From Ceratodon purpureus (taxonomy: Eukaryota; Streptophyta; Bryopsida; Pseudoditrichales; Ditrichaceae), in the NCBI GenBank assembly GCA_014871385.1, contig CM026427.1:3914988-3978987 (forward strand): a DNA stretch of 64,000 nt, written 5' to 3'. The notes under the pieces are model-generated. The model ran no database searches, was not told the origin of the DNA, and worked only from the letters and a program-made list of their open reading frames with translations. A program made the translations under genes and the position numbers. Shown piece by piece: positions 1-10,300 of this stretch; position 1 is the first letter of the stretch, and the number at the start of each line of letters is the position of its first letter.

Positions 1-997
1 ACATTAGTAAAGTACTTATAGTTATAGTTACAGCCTTGGGTGAAAGTGGCCCATGTGTAAGATATCCAAAAGCCATGACTGAAAGTTTGAGTTGTTTCAC
101 ATTCAAATGTATAATTTTTGAAAATGAGTAAATTTGTGTAAGATCCATATTTTGACAAAGTATTTTAATCCAATCAAAATTTAAATATAAGATTTTATAA
201 TAAGTTGTCATATTAAAAGAATTTAGGTCTTAAAACCAAGACATGTTGTATCTTTAACTAAATTTTAAATAAAATTTATGACACTTGAAAATAAAAGATC
301 AAATATTTGCATATTTATTTTAGTGTTTTGTGTAGTGTTAGTGAAAGGTCCTTCAAGTTTTGGATTCCCTACGTTATACTTTTTTCATCATATTGCCTTA
401 GCAAATCCATGACTGAAGGCAGTTCTTGCATTCATCTTGGTATATTAATCAAGTTGGTGAAACATTCTTACAACAAAACCCATATTCTACACAAAATAGA
501 AGATAAAATCACATGTTACATTTCCAATTGAAAAATGGAATTCCAACATACAATCAAACATTCAAAGACATTAAATTGTTTAAGACCACCAAAAACACTC
601 ATTTTCAAATCCCAAAACCCACAAATATCTACACACAATAAAACGTCAAAAATCATTAATAATGACACAATTTAAAACACAATAAACCAGAATCCACCAA
701 GGGGACTAAGGAAAACCATTACCAAAGTGGGGGAAAAGTAGAGACAGCCACCATGGTGAAAGGGGGACAATAACCATACTAATTAGTGAAGAGGGAGTTT
801 TCAAGACAACCAATAAATATCGTATATTTTGGAAAAATCAACCGATCTGAAACACCAATTCATCTAGATCTTACACAACTATCATTTTGGTAAAACCCAA
901 GTACCTCAAATCTTGTTCAGATTTTAGCCTGAAACAAAGATGATTTTAATCAATAATTTGGCTATTCAATTCAGATGACTTAAACCGAGAGTCCGAG
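1..997. other. AT-rich intergenic spacer
   Basis: No convincing coding sequence. The stretch is AT-rich, and the only open frame (307-531) is short, has no recognisable domain and looks like chance. It leads into a TATA-like element at its right edge. Confidence 0.6.
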
Positions 998-1039
998 TAT
1001 ATAAAGCGGGGACACACTCTGCACCGTTTCTAACCCTAA
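998..1039 (+). promoter_or_regulatory. TATA-like box and telo-box-like motif
   Basis: TATATAAA lies at 998-1005 and AACCCTAA (telo-box-like) at 1032-1039, followed by a CT-rich stretch typical of a plant 5' leader. The next plus-strand gene is TROL, whose ATG is about 840 bases further on. If these drive TROL, its leader is long or contains an intron that holds the minisatellite. This is inference; no transcript evidence is available. Confidence 0.35.
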
Positions 1040-1253
1040 TTTATGAGAGCTCTCCACTTCTCTCCGTGCTCTCTACGAATCACAAGGTAGTCAAGTCCTT
1101 CTGACCGCGGAAAATAGAAACACTTAGGTAACCTTGCCGTTGAGCGCAGATGGGTTGCAAACTACCGGTTTAACACAAACTGCCAGAAAGACAAAGATGA
1201 TATCCACATGTTCACTAATGATACCCACACAAAGACCACCACCACCAGAAGAG

Positions 1254-1515
1254 CCTGCCAGCGTGGAGGGAAAGAAGAGCAGAAGACCCTGCCAGCGTGG
1301 ATTGAAAAACACCAGATCCTGCCAGCGTGGAGGGAAAGAAGAGCAGAAGACCCTGCCAGCGTGGATTGAAAAACACCAGATCCTGCCAGCGTGGAGGGAA
1401 AGAAGAGCAGAAGACCCTGCCAGCGTGGATTGAAAAACACCAGATCCTGCCAGCGTGGAGGCCCAGAAGACTCTGCCAGCGTGGACAGAAGTACAGAACC
1501 TGCCAGCATGGCGGG
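1254..1515. repeat. 64-bp minisatellite upstream of TROL
   Basis: Three near-perfect copies of a 64-base unit start at 1254, 1318 and 1382. Degenerate partial copies follow at about 1446, 1473 and 1499. Each unit is itself bipartite: the core CCTGCCAGCGTGGA occurs twice per unit with different spacers. The array produces open frames in several frames on both strands, and these are artefacts of the repeat. Confidence 0.9.
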
Positions 1516-1526
1516 GTACTTGAACC

Positions 1527-1536
1527 GCCACGTGGG
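1527..1536. promoter_or_regulatory. G-box (CACGTG) upstream of TROL
   Basis: GCCACGTGGG contains the palindromic CACGTG core at 1529-1534, about 340 bases before the TROL start codon and just after the minisatellite. G-boxes bind plant bZIP and bHLH factors, including light-signalling ones. A light-regulated role would fit a thylakoid gene but is inference. Confidence 0.4.
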
Positions 1537-1874
1537 ACAAGAGAAGCAGGAGTAGCGATAGGGAGCGGATAAACCACGCCTGGCCCTCGCCCTCCGTCGG
1601 AGATCGCCTCCGCAACGTACCAGCCAACACCACACCAGCCTCGCTCGCTCCACCCCTGCAGCTGCCGCGCCCGGCTCGCAATCTGTCCCCTCCCCCGCCC
1701 CCAATCCATCCACTCTCCACTGATCCCCCATTTACTCCACCACTGCTCACAACTCACGTCCAGTCTCTAGCTGCTGCAACCAACACTGTCTTCGATCACC
1801 GAGCTAGTCCTTCAGTCCCACACTCTTGTCTAGCTTTCTCTAGATTGTTTAGCTTTGTCTAGATTCTAGTTCAG

Positions 1875-4800
1875 ATGGAGGTACTCTCGCGTGCTAGTGT
1901 GGTTGCTGCAGCTGCCGGGGCACCAGCTGAGGCTGGAGTGTCTGGGAGTAAGAATGTGGCGGTGCGGGTGAATCCAGTGGGGCTGTTTCTGCGACCAGTG
2001 GGGCAGTTTGCTGCGTCGGTGCTGGCTGCGCCAGCTGCGCTGGCGTTGAATTACGATGATTATGTGAAGAAGGCGGTCGAGGGGGGGCCTTCTGTGTCGG
2101 AGTCGTCGGGGTTCGAGCTGCCGAGTATTGAGCTGCCGAGTTTTGAGTTGCCGTCTGTGGAGTTGCCGTCGGTGGACTTGGATGGGGCTAGTGATTTTCT
2201 GAGTGCGAATCCTGTGGCGCTTGTGCTGGGGCTGGCGGCGGTTGCGGTTCCGTTCGTTGCGTCCCGGGCGTTTGCTGGGCCTGGGGCGTCGTTTGGGTCT
2301 GTGTCGGCTGTGGAGGCTTTTGAGAAGTTGTCTAGTTCCGAGCAGAATGCAGTGCTTTTGGATATCCGGGCCGCTGAGGATATTAAGGCTGAGGGGAGCC
2401 CGAACCTGAAGTCGATTAAGAAGACGGCTGTGAGGGTGGCGTATGATGCTGAGGACGATTCGTTTGCGGATAAAGTGTTCGCGAAGTGCAAAAATGCTGA
2501 GAGCACCACTGTCTATGTTTTGGACAGGTGAGTGTGTAATTCTTTCTGGAGTACTGGGATTTTGGAGTTTGAATTGTTAGAGTAATCACATTTCAACTCG
2601 AGTTTTCAGAATCGCATTTTGCTTGTTGGTGTTTTAGGGAATGACGTCTCGTAGGGGTTTTGACGCCATTGCTTCTCAAAATAATCTTGGGAGGTGATAC
2701 GGAAGAATGTGTCGGAAAAATTGACAATGTGCCCAGCAGGAACTGAAACATTATGCTCCTCGCTGAATTCTAGTGGGACTGATTTGGGAAAGTGGCCATT
2801 ACTGTGATTCGATTGTGTGGAAAATTTCGCCATTGTGAAAACAGCTCTATTTCCTGTCGCCCAGATTTTAGTGTCGTACAATAATGCGATTCTATTCAAG
2901 TCTGTTCAGTATTGCTGTAATGTAATTCCTCCTCTCTGGGTCTTCATTTGCACAGGTTTGACGGAAGCTCCGCCAGTGTGGCGAAGCTCCTAGCTAACAG
3001 TGGCTTTAAGGGTGCGTACGCTATCAAGGGTGGTTCCGAGGGACCAAATGGATGGCAGGTAAAGCCTGCAGATCGAAGCACAATTACTCTTCCTTTGTTT
3101 GAGTGCAGCTCTGTGGCCAATCCGAAGATTTTCTTCTGCTTCTTAAGAAATTTCAGATGTTCGTTTCATTTGCTGACATTGCGAGATTCATTTTCGCAGG
3201 CGAAGGACCTACCATGGGCCATGCCCCCCAAGTCTTTCAACCTTAACATTGACAGTCTCAAGAACATTATTGCAGATGGTCAAGTTGGCGAGGTATTTTC
3301 TCATTTGAATTCTGCGTACATGCGTTAGAGGGGTTGTAGCAGATAGGTATGTGATTTCATGACTGTTACGCCTTGAAATTAGGAGTACTTCCCAATTTCT
3401 TATTAGTATCCTTGTGTTGGTGTCACAATTGCAGGACGCGTTTCCGACCACCCTTGGTGTAGCAGCAGCGGCTGTTGCTGGTGCTGTTGTTTTGTCTGAG
3501 GTCTCGACTCTAAGCTCGCTGAATTCGTTTATGTTTCTATCAGTGCGAATATTTTCAGCGAATGATGGAATAGGAAAGTTCTTCGCACTAAGTTGTTTTG
3601 TGTTTTTGTGTCGAGCAGGCTGAGACTACATTGCAGCTGTTGGGAACAGTTGCGCTAGCCCAATTATTTTTGAAGAAGTTCCTCTTCGCCGAGGCAAGTT
3701 CCTTCTTGTTGGTTGATATGAGGCTGGGATCTGTCTGTACATTATGTACTGATACAACATTATGGAGCCCTCTTCCTTCGTGTTTTGACGGTTGTTGGGA
3801 TGAACTTGCAGGATAGGAAGAAAACAGTGCAAGAGATTAAAACGTTTTTGGACACGAAGATTGCTCCCAAGGAGTTTATTGAAGAGCTGAAGGTCTCTTT
3901 GCATTTCTCTTCTCTCCTTTCCATAACTGGTTACTTATAATTTTAGACTCAGACACTAATTACAGAACTCTTATTCTACATTAGCAAGCAGCTTTCGGAA
4001 TCAATCTTACAGATGACGGTACAATGGATTTCTAATTAATCTGTGTCAGTAGATATGCTCTAATCTCAGATTCGGGTAGTTATGGAATGAGTGCCTCATG
4101 TGTGCAAATTCTGAAACCTACCTTCATGGTTTTAGTAATTCTATTTTCTGAATATAAATCCCACAGGAAGTCGGAAGAGCAATTCTCCCAAAAGATGGTG
4201 AGGTCAAAGCAGCTATTGCAAGCGGGGAAAAGGTGTTGGAGAAGGAATTAGGAGTAGACTCTGTGACACCAGAGGCATTGGCAGAGAAAGCGAAGGAAAA
4301 ACTCGGAGAAGAGGCAGAGAAGCTTGGAGTGGAAATCCCAGATGTTAAGGCAGGTGTAGAGGAAGTCAAATCAGCTGTTGAGTCAGCCAAGGAGAAGGTA
4401 GGAGAGGAGGCAGAGAAGCTTGGAGATGAAATTCCAGATATTAAAGCAGGTGCGAAGGAAGTTCAATCAGCTGTTGAGTCAGCCAAGGAGAAGGTAGGAG
4501 AAGAGGCAGAGAAGCTTGGAGAGGAAATCCCAGATATTAAAGCAGGTGCGGAGGAAGTTAAATCAGCTGTTGAGTCAGCCAAGGAGAAGGTTGGAGAAGA
4601 GGCAGAGAAGCTTGGAGAGGAAATTCCAGATATTAAAGCAGGTGCGGAGGAAGTTAAATCAGCTGTTGAGTCAGCCAAGGAGAAGGTTGGAGAAGAGGCA
4701 GAAAAGCTTGGAGAGGAAATCCCAGACGTCAAGGCAGGTGCAGAGGAAGTTAAATCAGCTGTTGAGTCAGCCACAGAGGAGGCAACAAAATCTAGCAACG

Positions 4801-5265
4801 GCTCCACAGCTCCTGAGCCAGTCGAAGAAGAGAAGCCTTCGGCACTCCCTGTTCTTCTCGAGCCTCCAAGTCTCCCATCCAAGACAGAGGCAGAGACCCC
4901 AGTTGCTGAGGCAGAGACTCCGGTTGTGGAGGAGCCAGAGCCCAGTACAACCGCTGCCGAGGTAAAGGAAGTCACCGAGGAAGCAACTCCGTTCTTCGAT
5001 TCCGACAAAGAAGTCAAGCCAGCCAGCCCCTTCGAGCCCGTAGCAGCAGCAGTCGGCTCTTCCAGTTCTACTGATTCCTCGAGGTTAGTAACATCTCTCT
5101 CTCAACGGCTTGCATTTCATTCATATGAGAAAGCTAAGAAACTCTGCCATCTTGGTACGTTTTGGAGCAAACGGTGTCAAACTGTCCATACTCTTGTGTT
5201 TCTCCTCAAAGGCTTACTACAACGAGTAGACATGTATACTAATGTGATACTTAACGTGCAGTTAA
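1875..5265 (+). CDS. TROL: TROL: thylakoid rhodanese-like protein (STR4-like)
   Basis: TROL tethers ferredoxin-NADP+ reductase (FNR) to thylakoid membranes in vascular plants. Exons: 1875-2527, 2956-3058, 3200-3292, 3435-3500, 3619-3693, 3812-3892, 4167-5083 and a terminal exon from 5262. Phases join cleanly and give about 663 aa. Visible in order: a plastid-type N-terminus, a pentapeptide run ELPS(I/F/V) x4 (about 81-100), a membrane segment (about 111-135), a rhodanese domain (about 140-285) with Asp at the usual catalytic Cys (VLDRFDG), then two hydrophobic segments ending KKFLFAEDRK. Exon 7 encodes five near-identical 32-residue helical repeats and an acidic Pro-rich tail. The 3693 donor is GC (GCAAGT). 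The C-terminus is uncertain. Splicing 5083 to 5262 gives an immediate stop; reading on ends at 5339; an acceptor at 5268 ends at 5368. The canonical FNR-recruitment motif is not recognisable in any version. Confidence 0.88.
4284..4770 (+). repeat. 96-bp in-frame repeat encoding five 32-aa helical units in TROL
   Basis: About five consecutive 96-base units each encode a Lys/Glu-rich segment with the core KVGEEAEKLGEEIPD followed by KAGAEEVKSAVESA. The DNA copies are almost identical, so expansion was recent or is being homogenised. The composition predicts amphipathic helix, like LEA or apolipoprotein-type repeats. It lies between the membrane part of TROL and the tail where FNR would dock. 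Confidence 0.9.
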
Positions 5266-5339
5266 AAGGATCGAATCTCCCGGAGAACTTCCCCCGAGAC
5301 TCTTTACTTGGAGTGCTCGGCCATTCTTGTGTACGGTGA

Positions 5340-6244
5340 AGGTACTTGTCGACAAGGAGACGAGATAGACTCCAGCTTGTAGTGTAGGAATGCTGAGTGC
5401 GATTAATCCACTAATGCATCTAACAATGCTGCAGCAGTGTATTAGGATGTGAAGTAGGAACGTAGTTAGCGCAGTTTTGAGCCGAGTTGGAGAGGTAAGT
5501 GTCGTAGATGAGGTGGAATACGTGCGGCTGCTCTGTATTTGTACCTGATTTTCACTCTTGGTCGTCTTGGCGACTCGAGAGTGAAGCATCACAGTTTATG
5601 TACAGTCAATGTGATGATACCGATTTCAATTCTTTTCCCTGGTATATACTGCACCTTGTCAACAAAAATCTCGGCTCCCCTTTTCAGTCTGGGTATTGTA
5701 TTTTTCATGGACTCAACTTCAAATTCTTTGCAAAGACTGCTCCTCGCTTTCGGAACTTGTTCCAAAAAGCTGTCTGTCACGAAATCGTGGACGTTATCAC
5801 TCCATTGACTCTTTGTTGCGCACAAATGCTGTGTTTATAATTATCAATACCAACATTGGAAAAATTAAACAAATCCGTCTCTCATTCTCCCGATCCACGT
5901 TAAGATCCGTTCGTTGATGTAGAAGAGAATAAGCTCGCAACGATGCATTTAGAACGCGATTAATGAGCTGAAGCGTGGAACATATGCACAGCAATCATCT
6001 CATCATCGTACATGTTCAAACTTCAAATTTGTTTGTACAAGTGTACTACCCATTTCGATAGTACACGTGAGGGAAAGATGTACGACCGTTGAAAAGGCTG
6101 ACGAATTGCAACGACGGCTTTTCATGGAGATCAGGTAAGTGAGTACAAAGGAAATATTCCCTTGCATAAAAGCTTTTCTTGTGTCCCTTGCCTCTTTTTA
6201 GCCACTGTCGTCAGATCTGTCTGTTGTGATCGAAACGTGCTTTC
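5340..6244. other. TROL 3' flank, no gene seen
   Basis: AT-moderate sequence holding the probable TROL 3' UTR. Open frames here are short, overlap on both strands and lack domains. Nothing else is recognised. Confidence 0.5.
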
Positions 6245-6430
6245 CATTCCACATAATTCTTCTTTGGACCAATCCCAACGTGCAAATGTAACCAGTCGAA
6301 ATTCCACATAATTCACTTAGTTACATTTGCACGTGCATTCCACATAATTCACTTAGTTACATTTGCACGTACATTCCACATAATTCTTCTTTGGAATCCT
6401 CAACGTGCAAATGTAACCAGTCGAAATTCC
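6245..6430. repeat. Nested direct and inverted repeat
   Basis: An outer unit of about 60 bases beginning CATTCCACATAATTCTTC occurs at 6245-6306 and again at 6372-6430. Between them are two copies of a 36-base unit (6301-6336 and 6337-6372) in which GTTACATTTGCACGT is inverted relative to ACGTGCAAATGTAAC in the outer units. The whole block can fold into alternative hairpins. No transposase or protein signal is seen. Confidence 0.8.
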
Positions 6431-7350
6431 AATGCTAGAGGACAGTTCCCAACTTGAATTGACACGAAGCAAATCAATACTTAATTTTGCGTTGAAAATT
6501 TGGAGTGGATATTGAATTTGAAGCACTTTCCGCAAAGATCTCTTACGTTGTTCCTGATACAATCATCAACGATTTGTGTTAATGAGATGTTCTTTTTTCT
6601 GACAGATCTGACGGCAATGACACAAGCTTTGAAAGGCAGACTTTTTCAGGGGAAATCCTGTAGAACAATGGAAGTGTTTTCGCAAGCAAGGTTGTCAGCT
6701 CTTTGCAATCTGGTGGACAAGGTTTCCATTGAAGAATTTTCTTCAATGTGTTCTATCAGAACCATGTAGTACACATGCTCTTTTGATGTTGTACTAAACA
6801 GAGATGATTGCTGTCTATGTGTACAGTTCCAACCTTGAACCGATCGGCATCGTTTAGATCGGCAGATGTTTTACTTTGATACTCATTGTTCATCCAGGCA
6901 ACAATTATCAGAAACTACTAGAAGTTTTACAACATCTAAGAGTGATTGGGCGCTTTGACTGATCAGCAGCTTCGGAAGTATATGAAGCTCCAGGAATTGC
7001 GATTAGTGGTACAAACAACATAGAACCACAATATCTTACATTTAATCCTATCCACATAGTTTTGGTGGCCTCAAATACACATCGAACCGAAAAAAAAACT
7101 AGACTGTCTATAAAGACAGATGACGGCTTGAGGGCTGGTTTCATTGATATTCACATTATTCGAAAAATATGTGCACCCTCTGAAATGGATGCACATGCAA
7201 GTAAAATTGCATTATCGGTATTGTACGAAACAACTTCTATTCTACCATCACTCAATGATTCCTACCTACACTAGCTCTACAAAAGTCACTGCACTGCAGA
7301 AGAATATTGATGACTTCAAATGACTACTTAACAGCTGAATCATATATTTA
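6431..7350. other. Spacer between TROL and TWD40-2
   Basis: No gene is supported. The right part probably contains the TWD40-2 3' UTR, since that gene is transcribed leftward and stops at 7351. Confidence 0.5.
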
Positions 7351-10300
7351 TCAAGTGAGGGATATCAACTCATTATTGCCGTTCGCTGGCGGTGGAGTTC
7401 CAGCCCGAGGTGGTGCGACCGAAGCATTAATCGAAGAAGGTGCTATGGTAGAAGTAGGAACTGGAGAGGCTGATAAAGATGAAGGAAACCCAGCTGATGC
7501 GCCGGAGAAGAAGTCTCCTAATGGTTGAGAACCAAGTCCCGATGTAGGCGCTCTTAGTGGTTGAGAAACAGGTGCAGACGAAGAGGCTTTCATGGCCTTG
7601 AATCCGTCCAGATCTGAGAAATCTGCAACAGGTTGAGACTTGGCCACGAAAGGAGTCATTCCCAGAGCTTCAAAGCCCATCAAACCAGAAGGCTGCCCGA
7701 GCTGGCCACCTGCCATGGGAGGAAGCTGGGTGCCGGGAATACCTGGTTGGAAACCTAGAGGGGGAAAGGAAGCTGGCATCGGTTGAGGAGCGACACCCAA
7801 AAGTTGGCCTTCAAAGGCCACCTGAGAACCAGGGAAGGAAACTGGCATAGTTGGTGTCATGGATACGAGTTCGTTTCCGAGCGCTTGAGGTGCAGTGCCA
7901 GCCATAGGTGGTGTCACCGGAACAAGTTCATTTCCAAGCGCTTGGGGTGTTGCATCTGCCGAAGGCGGTGTCACAGGAACGAGTTCGTTTCCAAGCACTT
8001 GTGGTGCAGTACCTGGAGCTGAAGCTTCAGCGGACGTGCCTGGGGGTCCTTCAATCATGAGTTGTTCTCCTGGTTGAGCTGCTGCTGGTTGAGAGCCTTC
8101 AATCATGAGTTGCTGACCTGGAGCAGGCAGTGCATTTTGCGGCATTCCAGGAGCAGCTGGAAGAGCTGGAGCTGCAAGAAGACCTGCCTTCAGGTTGACA
8201 GGTGGTGCTACCTTCAATCCAGATGTTAATATACTAGGAGGCGGAATGATCTCAATAACTGGCTTCTTGGCTGGCTTTTGTGGATCAACCAAGCCGGGTA
8301 CAGTACTGTTTTTGTCTGGGGTCGGAAGGGGTGCCTCCACAGGTCCGAGGAGATCGGCGCCTGAAACAGGGGTGAGATTCAGTGGCTTGGGTTTTGCTAC
8401 ATCACCAGCTCCATGTTGTTTCTGAAGTAACTTATTCCATTGTTGCATGATTGTCTTTAGCGCCGGCCTTCCGTTCGACTGCAGAGAAAAAACTGACAAT
8501 GTAAGATACTGAAGTAAAAATCAACTGTTGGTAGTACTTTCTATGCTCCTTTAGCGGCGGCACATATTAACAGGAATTTCCAAAAATTTAGATACAAAAT
8601 TTAATAAGCCCTGAGATCTGCCGTTATGTTCAAACGGACAGAGAGACCTGAAAAGTTAAGAATTTTAAACAGCAGATAATGGACTCATCTCGAAACTTTA
8701 CTAGACTATAATTTGGTGGCTTTTTGACTGGCCAAAGCAAAGTCATAAATAATCAGCGAAACTAAATGCAAGTACTCACATGGGCATGAAGAGCAGCTTC
8801 CGCAAACATGCCAGTGTCCAGCCAAGCCTTCTCCATAAGATTGGGATCATTCAAGAGAGCAGCTGCCAGTGCTCCCTCACGACCCTGTCCAGCAGACAAC
8901 ATTGTGTTCACTTGCACCTGCAAGCCCAAGCACCAAACATGTAAGCTCGGTACTGTTGGTTATCAACGAAATATGACAACTGCTCTTGCTATTCGATACG
9001 TCAATACTGGATGTGGGAGTTCTTCTCTAAAATATTTCAACACCCGCCACAAATTTACAGCCATATACGAAATGAAACAGAAAATTTGTAACTAAATCTA
9101 AAGTTTAGCAGGAATGCAGGTCATGGTGAACCCACAAAAGTCCTCACACATCACAACCGAAATAGATTAAGGCACTGACAAACTGAAGGTAAAGATGCAT
9201 CATGTTGACGGTAGTTTGAGCTTATGTATATTGAGTGTAGGTAACGTACAGCTAATCTTGTCATCTCTCCATGAGTTGCAAGACGAAGTGAAAGTCCTCG
9301 GAGCTCATTTGGTTGAAGTGCTCCTTCGACCGCCCCAGCAGCTGCCAGTCTCTTCAATGCTTGTCCAGCAATGTCAGCTTGAGCAGTAGCGTCAGCAGCA
9401 TCAATCAAGTCAAGAAATTCTCGAGCAAATTTCACTACTCCAAAGACTGCTTCAGCCTTGGCCTCTTGGCTTGCTGTGAGGGAGAGGACACCCATAGCTT
9501 CGGTACTTAGATCAATATCCTGCCCAATACTACGGCTGTTACTCAAGATAATGAGTGTCTGCAATGCTCGCTTCAAGTCTCCGCTTTGCATGGCAAGATC
9601 GAACTCCAATCTGAACATAGCAATGCGACGATAAGGAAATTAGAACACGACTTACGCACACAGCAGCAGAACAGGAAGAACCAGTTGCGCTGAAAGCAAC
9701 TAGATTATAAACATCAAAATTACTTTTGGCATACCCACGGCGATATTTGTATCACCATTCTGCTGGTGCATTCTGAAATTGGATTGTACGGGTCCAAGCT
9801 ATATGAATTTACAAAAACAAGGAAAAACCGGTTACCTCGTGTAATAATGTGTTATTATAATAAGTTTTCTCGTGTAATTCAAGCTTAGCGAAGAAAACTT
9901 TATTACCTCTTGGAGATTCCTGGCAGATGGAGTGCCTCTGTTGCATAACCCATTCCAACCATGAAGTGTGCCAAGTCGTCGTGGTGCTCTCTACCAAGTC
10001 TAGCAGCCCTGTCATTCAAGAAAAGTACACAATCTTGCATCAAAAGGTAGGAGAGTATACAACAGCGGTATAAAAATTCTAATTAGTTTTCATTACCTTG
10101 CATTGGCATCAAAGGAAAGGAACAACACTAAGAACAAGTAACTTATATTTGAATTCGAGGCATGACATTGCAAAATGGCCAAATTTTTATTGCAAGGTTG
10201 GCTCACCACTTCACAGCACTAACGGCATCTCCATATGCAGCCAAGCATCGACACCGAATTCCAGGATGGCTCAAAGCTATCGCGTGGGCTGTATAATACC

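Noticed and set aside
1254-1515. Possible CRISPR-like direct repeats
   Set aside because: Repeats are contiguous with no variable spacers, and the genome is eukaryotic.
1124-1757. Three overlapping minus-strand frames (180-208 aa) and plus-strand frames
   Set aside because: They are the same 64-bp minisatellite read in different frames; low complexity and no domain.
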